Assembly: GCF_003432075.1 (NCBI RefSeq)
Contig: NZ_QWBU01000010.1
Coordinates: forward strand, 62,001 to 126,000
Reading direction: 5' to 3'
DNA length: 64,000 nucleotides
Origin: Shinella sp. WSJ-2
GTDB taxonomy: Bacteria > Pseudomonadota > Alphaproteobacteria > Rhizobiales > Rhizobiaceae
Part shown: piece by piece, positions 19,245 to 27,821 of the stretch
Layout of the letters: every line of letters starts with the position of its first letter
How positions within the stretch are numbered: position 1 is the stretch's first letter
Position numbers and translations under genes: made by a program
The notes under the pieces: model-generated
What the model saw: only the letters and a program-made list of their open reading frames with translations
What the model was told of the DNA's origin: nothing
Databases searched by the model: none

Positions 19245-20039
19245 TCACGCCGCTGCGCGCGTCTGCGGCGTGAAAAGAAGGGCTTGGTTGATCAGGACCT
19301 TCACTTGTTCCGGGTTGAAAGGTTTGGAGACAAGGAAGGCCGGTTCCGGCCGTTCACCCGTCAGAAGCCGTTCCGGATAAGCGGTGATGAAGATGACCGG
19401 GATATCGGTGCGCGACAGAATCGTGTTGACCGCATCGATGCCGGAAGAGCCGTCGGCGAGCCGCACGTCGGCCAGAACGAGGCCGGGCTGGCTGTCGCTC
19501 CACAGAAGTTCGGCTTCCGCCTGCGTGCGGGCAATGCCGGTGACGCGATGACCCATGCCACTGACCATATGCGCGAGGTCGAGTGCGATCAGCGGCTCGT
19601 CCTCGATGATCATGATGCCGGTTTCCGTCTGAGCGGCGATTTCCGCGAAGGCCGAATCGAGCAGGCCACGGATGACGCTGATGTCCGCTTCGAGAATTTC
19701 CGCGGTCTTGTCGACGGCGAACCCTTCAACGGTGGCGAGCAGTAGCGCCTGGCGGCCAAGCGGAGGAACCCCGGAGAGGTCGAAGGGGGCTTCCATGCCC
19801 GGCTTGAGAGAGCCGGCGCCGCGGCTCATCGAGACGGGGAGGGAGGAAATGATGCGGCTGAGCAACCCGAAAAGCGTGGCCTTGTCGTCCCCATATTCGG
19901 GCATGGCCGAGGGGTCGATGAGGATGGTTTCGAGCGTGGCGGCGACATAGGCGTCGCCTGAGGATTGAGTGCCCGTGAGCGCGCGGGCGTAACGGCGCAA
20001 GGCCGGAAGGTGCGGTCCGATACGGTCGGAAATCGGCAT
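19245..20039 (-). CDS. phyR: General stress response anti-anti-sigma factor PhyR
   Basis: A 264-residue protein fusing an N-terminal sigma-factor-like domain (about 1-135) to a C-terminal receiver (about 140-260). Receiver residues are the acidic pair in IIEDEP (E146/D147), the phosphoacceptor D191 (LVLADVRLADGSSG), T219 and K239 (SKPF). When phosphorylated, PhyR binds NepR through its sigma-like domain and frees EcfG. It is divergent from nepR-ecfG, the standard alphaproteobacterial arrangement. The upstream region carries a perfect EcfG promoter, giving positive feedback. Confidence 0.96.
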   Translation of the reverse strand: MPISDRIGPHLPALRRYARALTGTQSSGDAYVAATLETILIDPSAMPEYGDDKATLFGLLSRIISSLPVSMSRGAGSLKPGMEAPFDLSGVPPLGRQALLLATVEGFAVDKTAEILEADISVIRGLLDSAFAEIAAQTETGIMIIEDEPLIALDLAHMVSGMGHRVTGIARTQAEAELLWSDSQPGLVLADVRLADGSSGIDAVNTILSRTDIPVIFITAYPERLLTGERPEPAFLVSKPFNPEQVKVLINQALLFTPQTRAAA

Positions 20040-20086
20040 GATGTGTCCCCTGTTTTCGATTTGCTGCAGTGGCAGTTGACGATTTG

Positions 20087-20111
20087 AACGCGGGAACCAA
20101 ATTTAGGTTCC
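20087..20111 (-). promoter_or_regulatory. EcfG-dependent promoter of phyR
   Basis: On the minus strand GGAAC (plus 20107-20111) and CGTT (plus 20087-20090) are separated by exactly 16 bases, an exact fit to the EcfG/RpoE2 consensus. It sits 48 bases upstream of the phyR start codon. Confidence 0.85.
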
Positions 20112-20194
20112 GAGGAGGGGAACTTTTTTTGCTGCGGTGCATTTCCAAGCCGAAATCGAACTATCGCGCGGTGCAACGACGAAAGTGGCCAAGA

Positions 20195-20383
20195 GTGAAC
20201 AGTTTAGACAATCAAAAGACCGGGAGAAAAGCTCCCAAGAGGGCGGATGATCCCAATGCGCAGATCGCAACGAAGCTGCGCGCATTCTATCATTCCGTAC
20301 AGGATGAGACGCTTCCCCAGCGCTTCCTCGATCTTCTCGAGAAATTGGATGCTGTTGAAAACAGTGTTCAGCGGGCTGAGTGA
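20195..20383 (+). CDS. nepR: Anti-sigma factor NepR
   Basis: A short protein (about 62 residues from a GTG at 20195) with the NepR signature: IATKLRAFYHSVQDETLPQR followed by FLDLLEKLD. These two helices clamp EcfG until phosphorylated PhyR competes. The frame is open further upstream, but no convincing earlier start or ribosome-binding site is visible and the EcfG-like elements lie there. The GTG start is therefore a judgement. The stop is 7 bases before the ecfG ATG, so the two are coupled. Confidence 0.88.
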   Translation: MNSLDNQKTGRKAPKRADDPNAQIATKLRAFYHSVQDETLPQRFLDLLEKLDAVENSVQRAE

Positions 20384-20390
20384 GGACGAG

Positions 20391-20945
20391 ATGGACCAGG
20401 GACAGACGACTTTCAAGCGCGAACTCCTGGCTGTACTGCCAAGCCTGCGCGCCTTCGCCATTTCCCTCATCGGCCGCCACGACCAGGCCGACGATCTCGT
20501 TCAGGACACGATCATGAAGGCCTGGGCGAAACAGGAACAGTTCGAGATGGGCACCAATATGAAGGCCTGGCTCTTCACGATCTTGCGAAACGAGCTCTAC
20601 AGCAAAATGCGCAAGCGCGGCCGCGAGGTGCAGGACTCGGACGGTCTCTTCACAGAGAACCTTGCGCAGCATCCGTCGCAATACGGTTCGCTCGATATGC
20701 AGGACTTTAAGAAGGCGCTTGAAAAGCTGCCGGACGAACAGCGCGAAGCGATTATTCTCGTCGGTGCTTCGGGTTTTTCCTATGAGGAAGCGGCAGAAAT
20801 CTGCGGCTGCGCGCTCGGCACCATCAAGAGCCGTGTGAATCGTGCCCGCCAGCGCCTCCAGGAGCTCTTGCAGGTGAGCGGTGAAAGCGACTACGGTCCG
20901 GACGCCGTCTCGGCGCCGATTACCTCGCGCGCTTTCGCCTCCTGA
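20391..20945 (+). CDS. ecfG: General stress response ECF sigma factor EcfG (RpoE2)
   Basis: A 184-residue ECF15-type sigma factor. Region 2 contains FAISLIGRHDQADDLVQDTIMKAW (residues about 20-45) and MKAWLFTILRNELYSKMRKR. Region 4 contains LEKLPDEQREAIILVGASGFSYEEAAEICGC and GTIKSRVNRARQRL. GAGGACGAG precedes the ATG at 20391; the upstream open frame overlaps nepR in another frame and is not used. Its target promoters (GGAAC-N16-CGTT) are visible at phyR and at the DUF883 gene in this window. Confidence 0.95.
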   Translation: MDQGQTTFKRELLAVLPSLRAFAISLIGRHDQADDLVQDTIMKAWAKQEQFEMGTNMKAWLFTILRNELYSKMRKRGREVQDSDGLFTENLAQHPSQYGSLDMQDFKKALEKLPDEQREAIILVGASGFSYEEAAEICGCALGTIKSRVNRARQRLQELLQVSGESDYGPDAVSAPITSRAFAS

Positions 20946-20963
20946 CGGAATAAACAAAGAGCC

Positions 20964-20982
20964 GCCCGCCACGATGGCGGGC
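20964..20982 (+). terminator. Hairpin downstream of ecfG
   Basis: GCCCGCC (20964-20970) and GGCGGGC (20976-20982) with a five-base loop, 19 bases after the ecfG stop. No T tract follows, so it may be a weak terminator. Confidence 0.45.
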
Positions 20983-21072
20983 GCGCCAAAAAGCTGAGGG
21001 GATTGCGGCGGGAAATGCGTCTGCCGGCTAAGCCGGGATTGTGACAGACGCCAAATCGCTGGCCGAGCGCGC

Positions 21073-22578
21073 ATGAAGGACAATGTTCAGCCACTACCGT
21101 CCGATATTGCCGCGGTCCTGGGAGCACCAGACCGGCTGACGGCGCTTGAAGCCGCCATGCCGACCTTTACCGGCCCCGATGCCGATTTCGACGATATTGC
21201 AGTCCTTGCCTCGCAGTTGTTTTCCGCGCCGATTGCCCTCGTCACCATTCTTGGCAGGACGGACCAGTGGTTCCTGGCCCATGAGGGCACGCGGGAAATC
21301 CGGGCGCCATCGGAGGATTCCTTCTGCGCGCGCATGATCGCGGAAGGCGCCGGCGTGGCCATGGTCGTGGGCGATGCAACCAAGGACCCGCGTTTTGCCG
21401 ATCTGCCCAGCGTGACGGGCGAACCCTATTTGCACTTCTATGCGGGGGCACCGATCATGGCGGACGGCCAGCCGATCGGAACCGTCTGTGTTTTCGACGT
21501 CAAGCCGCATGCCAAAACCGCGCCTGAGCTTCTGCCGCGCCTCAAACGGCTTGCCTCGCTTGCCGCCTCGTTGCTCAAGCTGAAGGAAGAGGCCCGTCGG
21601 CGCATGCTGGCGGCGGAAGTGCTGTCGCGCGACGAGAAGCGCCACGCCCTGGCGCTCGATGCGGCCAATGTCGCGAGCTGGCTCTGGGATATCTCGGCGG
21701 GTGTCGTGTCCGGCAACGAGACGTTCTATCGCATGCTCGGCATTACCCCTGCCAAGCCCATGAGCGCGCGAAAATTCTTCACGTCGGTGCATCCCGCCGA
21801 CCGCAAGCTCACCATCGATCGCCTGCGTGGTGCGCTGTCATCGGGCAAGGAATATGACGGGTTGTTCCGCGCCGCCAATTCGGGCCGCTGGCTGCTCGGA
21901 CGCGGACGCGTGCACGAATGGGATGCGGAGGGACGCCCGACAGTGTTTCTCGGCATTAACGTCGACGTGACGGATGGGCAGCTTGCTTCGGAACGCACCC
22001 GTCTCCTGTTGCGCGAACTGAACCACCGGGTGAAGAACACACTTGCGATGCTGCAATCGCTGGCGCGCCAGACGCTGCGCCAGACCAGCGATCCTGTCGA
22101 GTTCATGGATGCCTTCGCCGGCCGGCTGCAATCGCTCTCCGAGGCGCACGGCCTGCTCTCCGATCACGAATGGGGCGTCATTCACCTGAAGATGCTGCTG
22201 CAAAAGCAGATTATGCCCTATGCGATGGATTACGATGCGCAGGTCGAAATTCATAAGGACGAGGTCGAGCTTGGGCCGGATCAGGCCGTCGGTCTCGGCC
22301 TGGTGCTGCACGAGCTCGCTACCAACGCGCGCAAATACGGCGCGCTTTCTGTGCGCAGCGGCAAGGTGGTGATCACTGCGCGCGTTATGAACGAAGAGGG
22401 ACAGCGCGTGCTCAACATGACTTGGCACGAAGTTGGCGGACCGCCGGTTGATCGCGGCGGCCGTCGCGGCTTCGGTTCGGTGCTGATAGAGCGCAGCCTC
22501 GACAAGATTCTCGGCAGCAGCGTGCATGTCGAATATCTGCCGAAGGGCGTGACGGCTGTGATAAGGATGCCGCTATAA
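21073..22578 (+). CDS. HWE-family sensor histidine kinase (RsiC-like)
   Basis: A 501-residue soluble sensor kinase. A GAF domain (about 30-165) is followed by a PAS domain (about 190-305) and an HWE/HisKA_2 kinase. The phosphoaccepting His is H318 in LRELNHRVKNTLAML, the N-box is LHELATNARKYGALS (N418), and the WxE motif is W451-H-E453. There are no membrane segments, so sensing is cytoplasmic. Directly downstream of ecfG, it matches the position of S. meliloti RsiC (SMc01507, from memory) and probably phosphorylates PhyR. Confidence 0.9.
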   Translation: MKDNVQPLPSDIAAVLGAPDRLTALEAAMPTFTGPDADFDDIAVLASQLFSAPIALVTILGRTDQWFLAHEGTREIRAPSEDSFCARMIAEGAGVAMVVGDATKDPRFADLPSVTGEPYLHFYAGAPIMADGQPIGTVCVFDVKPHAKTAPELLPRLKRLASLAASLLKLKEEARRRMLAAEVLSRDEKRHALALDAANVASWLWDISAGVVSGNETFYRMLGITPAKPMSARKFFTSVHPADRKLTIDRLRGALSSGKEYDGLFRAANSGRWLLGRGRVHEWDAEGRPTVFLGINVDVTDGQLASERTRLLLRELNHRVKNTLAMLQSLARQTLRQTSDPVEFMDAFAGRLQSLSEAHGLLSDHEWGVIHLKMLLQKQIMPYAMDYDAQVEIHKDEVELGPDQAVGLGLVLHELATNARKYGALSVRSGKVVITARVMNEEGQRVLNMTWHEVGGPPVDRGGRRGFGSVLIERSLDKILGSSVHVEYLPKGVTAVIRMPL

Positions 22579-22613
22579 AGCGGCATCAACTTCACTTCAT
22601 AAAATGGATTGGA

Positions 22614-23048
22614 TCAGTCGTCGTCGCGGCGGGATCTTTTCGGCGCGAGCAGGAAGCCCAAGGCAAGCGCGACGCCCGTTGCGGCGAACGGCCGTTTCGT
22701 GGCGACAGCGGCAGCGGCGGCCATCATGTCGCGCCGGGCGGCAAGCTGGTCGCGCCGGATACGGCGTAGTTCCCGTTCCCGCTTGTTGCGCAAGGCAACG
22801 ACGGCAAGCACGATGAGGGCCACCAACAGAAAGCCACCTGCGAGGCCGAAGAGTGCCGGCACGGCACCGTAATGCTCGGAAAGCCAGATGGCCATAGCGA
22901 CGATGGCAAGCCCGTAGGCGGTCGCGATGAGAACGCCGATGATCAGGCCTGCAATGGCGTTGCGTTTCGCTGTGTCAACGGTTTCGTCCACCCGGTCTGT
23001 GACGCGGGTGACGAGGTTTTGCAGGAGGATGGCTCCTAGTGAAAGCAT
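22614..23048 (-). CDS. Small membrane protein, phage holin 3_6/DUF1469-like
   Basis: About 144 residues from the ATG at 23048, with two long hydrophobic helices (about 32-60 and 65-85), an Arg-rich stretch (RNKRERELRRIRRDQLAARR) and a hydrophobic C-terminal segment before PKRSRRDDD. The pattern fits the DUF1469/putative Actinobacterial holin-X family, often found next to YqjD/ElaB-like genes. The upstream ATG at 23081 sits against the hairpin at 23084-23103, so I prefer the later start. It is downstream of the DUF883-like gene and probably belongs to the same stress-induced unit. Confidence 0.65.
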   Translation of the reverse strand: MLSLGAILLQNLVTRVTDRVDETVDTAKRNAIAGLIIGVLIATAYGLAIVAMAIWLSEHYGAVPALFGLAGGFLLVALIVLAVVALRNKRERELRRIRRDQLAARRDMMAAAAAVATKRPFAATGVALALGFLLAPKRSRRDDD

Positions 23049-23083
23049 GCCGTTCGTGCTCCGCCCGTTCTTGCTATGCATGA

Positions 23084-23103
23084 GGGACGCCTGGCGGCGT
23101 CCC
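23084..23103 (-). terminator. Hairpin between the two small membrane-protein genes
   Basis: GGGACGCC and GGCGTCCC form an 8-base stem with a TGGC loop. No T tract. It lies between the DUF883-like gene and the DUF1469-like gene on the minus strand and may attenuate or process the transcript. Confidence 0.45.
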
Positions 23104-23138
23104 CTGTCTATAGAAGGTTTAATTGCTCTGGGGATGGA

Positions 23139-23540
23139 TCAGCGCCGCAGCAGGGCGGCGAGCACGAAGCCGGCAGCGGCTGCAATGCCGAGCGTGGTGA
23201 GCGGATTGTCCTGTACCGCCTTGCGCGCCTTGCGGCCGCTGTCGCGATAACGGTCCTGGAAGTCGGCAAGCAGCTCCTCACCGGCCGCGATCATGTCGCG
23301 GATATCGGTCTCGGCACGTCCTTTAAGGTCGTGAGCGGCGTCGCTGACATCCGCCTTCACTGCACGGGCCTTCTTGCGAATGCTGCTGGCACCGCTTGTG
23401 GCATCGTTGGCGAGTACGCGCGCAAGGGCGGCGATCTCGTCTCGCAGATCGGCGATCTGGTCCTCGACGGCCTGCGCATTGTCCTGCAATCCGTCGCGGA
23501 GGCTCTTCTTGTTACGGGTCGAAAACAATCCGTTGGCCAT
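23139..23540 (-). CDS. DUF883/ElaB-YqjD-like membrane-anchored protein
   Basis: A 133-residue protein: charged, mostly helical N-terminal part (DNAQAVEDQIADLRDEIAAL, RKKARAVKADVSDAAHDLKG) and a C-terminal hydrophobic anchor (PLTTLGIAAAAGFVLAALLRR). This is the layout of ElaB/YqjD proteins, which sit in the inner membrane and in E. coli bind ribosomes in stationary phase. AAAAAGGAG precedes the ATG at 23540. A perfect EcfG-type promoter about 90 bases upstream makes it a likely general-stress target. Confidence 0.75.
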   Translation of the reverse strand: MANGLFSTRNKKSLRDGLQDNAQAVEDQIADLRDEIAALARVLANDATSGASSIRKKARAVKADVSDAAHDLKGRAETDIRDMIAAGEELLADFQDRYRDSGRKARKAVQDNPLTTLGIAAAAGFVLAALLRR

Positions 23541-23628
23541 GCCGTTTCTCCTTTTTGCGTGTCGATCGCGCCAAGGCGCGGATCGAACGGCGCTCCACCC
23601 CCTTGGCGGAACGGTTTTCCGCACACAT

Positions 23629-23653
23629 AACGGGCCAGCAGGCAAAAGGTTCC
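23629..23653 (-). promoter_or_regulatory. EcfG-dependent promoter of the DUF883-like gene
   Basis: On the minus strand GGAAC (plus 23649-23653) and CGTT (plus 23629-23632) are separated by exactly 16 bases. It lies in the gap after hmuV and points at the DUF883-like gene. Confidence 0.8.
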
Positions 23654-23669
23654 ATCAGGCGCTGGGAAA

Positions 23670-24458
23670 TCAGGCCAAAGCGGTATGGGGCAGCACGAAG
23701 GGCAGGCCGGAGGCCGGCACGCTGTTGATGCGCATGCGGCAGCCGAAGACGGCCTCCATGGCGTCGTCAGTCATGACCTCGGCAGGGGCACCCGCGCGCG
23801 CGATGCGGCCGCTCTTCATCATTACCATATGGTCGGCGAACATCGCGGTGAGGTTGAGATCGTGCATGACCGCGATTACCCCGCCACCACTTTCGCAATA
23901 GCGGCGCGCAAGCCTCATGATGGTGAGCTGGTGGCGGATGTCGAGGGCGGAGACCGGCTCGTCGAGCATCAGGAAGCAGGGCTCGCCGTCCAGAACGGGA
24001 TCCCAGATCTGCGAGAGTACACGGGCGAGTTGCACACGCTGCTGCTCGCCGCCCGAAAGCTCCTGGTAGAAGCGGCCGGCGAAACCCGAAAGATCAACGG
24101 CGGCCAGCGCCTCGGACGTGATAGCGTCGATGCGCTCCGCATGCCGGTTTGGGCCGACGGTGAGGCCCATGCGCACGATCTCGCGCACGGTGAAGGGGAA
24201 GGCTATTGCCGCAGCCTGCGGCAGCACGGCGCGCTTGACGGCGAGCTGCCAAGGTTCCAGCGCGCCGACGGCATGACCGTTGATCGTCACATCGCCTTTG
24301 CTTGGAAGTTCGCCGGCCAGTGCCTTCATCGTCGTCGTTTTGCCCGAACCGTTCGGACCGACGATGGCGGTGAGCTCGCCGGCCTTGGCGGTAAGCGAGA
24401 CGCCATGCACGATGGTCTTGCCGGAAAGGGCGACCGTGAGGTTCTTTGCGGTGATCAT
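23670..24458 (-). CDS. hmuV: Haem ABC transporter ATP-binding protein
   Basis: A 262-residue FepC/BtuD-type ATPase. Walker A is GPNGSGKTT (about residue 35), the signature is LSGGEQQRVQLAR, Walker B is CFLMLDEPVSALD, and the H-loop is AVMHDLNL. It powers haem uptake through HmuU. Last gene of hmuSTUV, 6 bases after hmuU. Confidence 0.93.
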   Translation of the reverse strand: MITAKNLTVALSGKTIVHGVSLTAKAGELTAIVGPNGSGKTTTMKALAGELPSKGDVTINGHAVGALEPWQLAVKRAVLPQAAAIAFPFTVREIVRMGLTVGPNRHAERIDAITSEALAAVDLSGFAGRFYQELSGGEQQRVQLARVLSQIWDPVLDGEPCFLMLDEPVSALDIRHQLTIMRLARRYCESGGGVIAVMHDLNLTAMFADHMVMMKSGRIARAGAPAEVMTDDAMEAVFGCRMRINSVPASGLPFVLPHTALA

Positions 24459-24464
24459 GAAAAC

Positions 24465-25586
24465 CTACCAGCCGTTGCGCGCGCGGTCACGCAAAAGGAC
24501 CCAGAGGAAGAAGGGGGCGCCGGCAAGTGCGGTGATGATGCCGATCGGCAATTCCGCCGGGGCCACGATAGTGCGCGCCAGCATGTCCGCACCCAGCATC
24601 AGCACGCCGCCAAAGAGAGCGGAGGCCGGCAGCAGGTAGCGATGATCCGGGCCGATGACGATGCGCAGGAGATGCGGCACGACGATGCCGACGAAGCCGA
24701 TGCCGCCGCTGACGGCGACGGACGCACCCACCGCGCCGGCCACCGCGACGACGGCGATATATTTCAGCCGCTGCACCTTCACGCCCATATGGAAGGCTGC
24801 CGCCTCGCCGAGCGTGATGGCGTTCAGCCCGCGCGACAGGAAGGGCACGACGAGCAGCGCCAGCAGAATGATCGGTCCGGCGGCGAAGAGTTTTGCCCAA
24901 GTCATGCCCGAGAGCGAGCCGAGGCTCCAGAAGGTGATGTCGCGCAGCTGCTTGTCATCGGCGATGTAAATGAGGATGCCGGTGACGGCGCCGGCAAGCG
25001 CGGCAATGGCGATGCCGGCGAGCAGCATGGTCGCGACGGAGGTCTGGCCGCCGCGCGTCGCGATGCGGTAGAGCAGAAGCGTGGTCAGGAGGCCGCCGAT
25101 GAAGGCGGCAAGCGGCAGGGCGAAGGCGCCGAGCGTCAGCATCAGGCCGGCCGGCAGGCTCGCGCCGAGTACGATCATCAGCACGGCGCCGAGTGCCGAA
25201 CCGGAGGAAATGCCGACGAGGCCGGGATCGGCGAGCGGATTGCGGAAAAGGCCCTGCATGACGGCGCCGGACATGGCAAGCGCGGCGCCGATCAGGAAGC
25301 CGAGCAGCGCGCGGGGCATGCGGATATCGACGACGATGATGCGGTCGCGCAGGCTGAGCGCCGTCTCTTCAGCGCCGCTGAACAGCGCGCCGATCACGTT
25401 TATGGCCGACGCATCGGAAGCGCCGGTCGCAATCGACAGCGCCAGCGAGAGGATCGAGACGAGCACCAGGACGGCGAGCGTCAGGCGAGCGATCGCCGTC
25501 CGGTCGCCGGCAGCCGATGACTGGACGGCGCGCATCAGGGAAAAACCGCGCGCACTATCGCCGCGCACGGCATCATTGAGAGACAT
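24465..25586 (-). CDS. hmuU: Haem ABC transporter permease
   Basis: A 373-residue FecCD/BtuC-type permease with about ten membrane helices. Family-typical stretches include RDRIIVVDIRMPRALLGFLIGAALAMSG, RNPLADPGLVGISSGSALGAV and FVGIVVPHLLRIVIGPDHR. It overlaps hmuT by 14 bases, indicating coupling. It carries haem from HmuT into the cytoplasm. Confidence 0.92.
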   Translation of the reverse strand: MSLNDAVRGDSARGFSLMRAVQSSAAGDRTAIARLTLAVLVLVSILSLALSIATGASDASAINVIGALFSGAEETALSLRDRIIVVDIRMPRALLGFLIGAALAMSGAVMQGLFRNPLADPGLVGISSGSALGAVLMIVLGASLPAGLMLTLGAFALPLAAFIGGLLTTLLLYRIATRGGQTSVATMLLAGIAIAALAGAVTGILIYIADDKQLRDITFWSLGSLSGMTWAKLFAAGPIILLALLVVPFLSRGLNAITLGEAAAFHMGVKVQRLKYIAVVAVAGAVGASVAVSGGIGFVGIVVPHLLRIVIGPDHRYLLPASALFGGVLMLGADMLARTIVAPAELPIGIITALAGAPFFLWVLLRDRARNGW

Positions 25587-26514
25587 TGCCGTAGAGCTCT
25601 TTGTTGAGATCGCGGATGGCGGAGGCCGTGCGCGGGCCGAAGCCCAGGAGATGCAGGCTATTCATGCGCAGGATCGCCTTGTTGGCGGCGGCCGGCGTGA
25701 CGGAGATGGCGGGATGCGCCAGGATTTCCGCATCGCTGCTGCCGGCGCCGGGACGGGTCATGACCATGACGACATCGGGCTTGGCCTTGATGATCGCCTC
25801 GTCGGTCAGCGGCTTGTAGCCATCGAAAGAACCCTCCGTCGCATTGACCGCGCCGGCAAGACCGATGATGCCGTCGGCCGCCGTGTGGCTGCCGGCCGCC
25901 ATGACCTTGCCGTTCTGGAAGGACAGGATGAACAGCACGCGCTTGCGTTCGCTTTCCGGCCGCTTGGCAGCGTCCGAAATGACCGCATCCAGATCAGCGC
26001 CGACCTGCGCTTCCAATTCCTTGGCCTTGTCTTCCACGCCGAGGAATGTGCCGACGACATCGATTTTCTTCAGGATCGCCGCGCGGTCATAGCCTTCCGG
26101 CACGGTCTCGAAGGGAATGCCGGCGCTCTTCAGCACGGCCAGCGCATCCGGCGGGCCGCTGCCTTCGACGGCGAGGATTGCGGTCGGGTTGACGGCGATG
26201 ACGCCCTCCGGCGAGAGCTGGCGCATGTAGCCGACATCGGGCAGCTTCGTCGCCTCTTCGGGGAAGGTGCTGGTGGAATCGCGGGCGACCAATCGGCCGC
26301 CTTCGCCGAGCGCATAAACGATTTCCGTCACAGCACCGCCGATCGCCACGAGCCTGGAGCTGTCTACCTTCTGCATATCCTCGGCCACTGCCCTGCGGAT
26401 GAAGCCGCCTGCACCCGGCGCGACGAGCGGCAGGAGCAGCGGGGCGGAGAGGGCGAGGACGGTCAGCGCCATTTCCCACGGGCGGGCGCGGCGGAAATCG
26501 AAGCTCTTGCTCAT
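25573..26514 (-). CDS. hmuT: Haem ABC transporter periplasmic binding protein
   Basis: A 313-residue BtuF/TroA-like binding protein with an N-terminal hydrophobic export segment (WEMALTVLALSAPLLLPLVAPG). Haem-binding-family sequence includes RLVAIGGAVTEIVYALG, RLVARDSTSTFPEEATKLPDVGYMR and VVMVMTRPGAGSSD. AGAAGGAT precedes the ATG. It delivers haem from the TonB-dependent receptor (not in this window) to HmuUV. Confidence 0.92.
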   Translation of the reverse strand: MSKSFDFRRARPWEMALTVLALSAPLLLPLVAPGAGGFIRRAVAEDMQKVDSSRLVAIGGAVTEIVYALGEGGRLVARDSTSTFPEEATKLPDVGYMRQLSPEGVIAVNPTAILAVEGSGPPDALAVLKSAGIPFETVPEGYDRAAILKKIDVVGTFLGVEDKAKELEAQVGADLDAVISDAAKRPESERKRVLFILSFQNGKVMAAGSHTAADGIIGLAGAVNATEGSFDGYKPLTDEAIIKAKPDVVMVMTRPGAGSSDAEILAHPAISVTPAAANKAILRMNSLHLLGFGPRTASAIRDLNKELYGNVSQ

Positions 26515-26528
26515 GGGGCGTATCCTTC

Positions 26529-27575
26529 TTATGCCGCGACGCTGTTGGGGCGCGGCAGGCTGTCGAGAATTTCGCGCCAGTCGGCGCGCTCGGTCATGCC
26601 TTCCTTCCGCTTGCCGAAAAACTGGATGATCATCTCGCCGCTGGCGTCATAGGCTTCGAGCGAGGTGACGAAACCGTCGACGGTCGGCTTGCGCACCACC
26701 CAGCACTCGGCGATGTGGTCCATGCGCAGATGCATGTGGAAGGTCGGATCCATGACGTTGAGCCAAGGTCCCATCGGCTGGATGTTCTTCACGGTGCCGG
26801 TGTGGATCTGGATCGTGCCGTGGTTGCCGACGAAGCACATGATATCGACATCGCGCTCGGCGGCACCGCGCAGCAGGTCGCCGACGGCATCGGCGCGCAC
26901 TTCATGGGCAAAATCCTCGCCGACGCTGCGCACGGCATCCTGGCGGGCGATCTTCAGCTTGCGCAGCAGGCCGAAGAATTGGTGCGTATCGGTCATCGCC
27001 GCCCAGTTTTCGCGCAATGCCGCAACATCGACAGGACCGGTCTCCTCGACCTTGGTGGAGACGATTTCGACGAAATCCTGCGACTGGTCTTCCAGGCGGA
27101 AGTCGGCGACGATCGCCTCATAGGCTTCGAGATTGGAGGCCGGGCGCAGGTGCACCTTGTGCACGGCCATGCCGGCCTTGTCGAAGAACTGCAGGCTGCG
27201 GCGAACCTGATCGCCATCCGTCTTGGTGACGGCGAAGCCGTGTGCCCACGTGCCGGGGAAGATGCGCAGGTCAATGTTTTCGCCGAGCACGATCGAGGCA
27301 TGCTTGCCGGTGGTGATCTTTTCGAAGACGCCGATCTTCTCGTGCACGACGCTCTCGTTGCGGGTCAGCGCCATGATCTCGCCGAGCGCTTCGGCGCGTT
27401 CCAGGAAGCGGTTGGCATCGGCATCGATGCGGATCGCTGTCAGGCCGACTTCCGCCGCAACGAGGGCGGCTTCGGAGATGTCGAGCTGGGCGGCAATGTC
27501 GCGCTCGCGCATCTTCGGATTGTCGGCGCGGAAGGCGCGGATTTCGGCAGGGGTCGGTCGGGTCGTTTCGGTCAT
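26529..27575 (-). CDS. hmuS: Haemin-degrading factor HmuS (HemS/ChuS family)
   Basis: A 348-residue cytoplasmic protein with the duplicated HemS/ChuS fold. The N-terminal half contains NESVVHEKIGVFEKI and the C-terminal half MCFVGNHGTIQIHTG and FHMHLRMDHIAECWVVRKPT. Members bind, traffic or degrade haem taken up by HmuTUV. First gene of the operon; an iron-responsive operator lies 110 bases upstream. Confidence 0.93.
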   Translation of the reverse strand: MTETTRPTPAEIRAFRADNPKMRERDIAAQLDISEAALVAAEVGLTAIRIDADANRFLERAEALGEIMALTRNESVVHEKIGVFEKITTGKHASIVLGENIDLRIFPGTWAHGFAVTKTDGDQVRRSLQFFDKAGMAVHKVHLRPASNLEAYEAIVADFRLEDQSQDFVEIVSTKVEETGPVDVAALRENWAAMTDTHQFFGLLRKLKIARQDAVRSVGEDFAHEVRADAVGDLLRGAAERDVDIMCFVGNHGTIQIHTGTVKNIQPMGPWLNVMDPTFHMHLRMDHIAECWVVRKPTVDGFVTSLEAYDASGEMIIQFFGKRKEGMTERADWREILDSLPRPNSVAA

Positions 27576-27684
27576 GGGCTCGGCCTTCGTCGCAATGCAT
27601 GGCGCCGTTCCATGTGCAATCTCTTCCGTCGGAAAATTATCGAGGCGGAACAGGGGTTTGCCGGGAAACTGGCGATTACTATCT

Positions 27685-27699
27685 TGACTTCATTACTCA
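27685..27699. promoter_or_regulatory. Iron-responsive operator (RirA-type, TGA-N9-TCA)
   Basis: TGACTTCATTACTCA fits the rhizobial IRO box TGA-N9-TCA exactly. It lies in the divergent gap between hmuS and the secreted-protein/tonB genes, so iron-replete RirA could repress both directions. Confidence 0.65.
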
Positions 27700-27821
27700 T
27701 ATTTATCTATGCACGCAATACCGGTGCCTTAAACTCATGTTAATTCTTCCGATGGCGCAGGCTGATGATCGTGGCCGGCACGTTCGGCCGGCACCCGAAC
27801 CGAATTCGAACAGGCGACCTC

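Noticed and set aside
20119-20143. Second EcfG promoter for nepR-ecfG
   Set aside because: GGAAC is present but the -10 is CATT instead of CGTT, so it was not listed as a feature; it remains possible.
23685-25520. 611-residue open frame on the plus strand
   Set aside because: Antisense to hmuV and hmuU; its composition (repeated DG, GR, EH) is that of a shadow frame.
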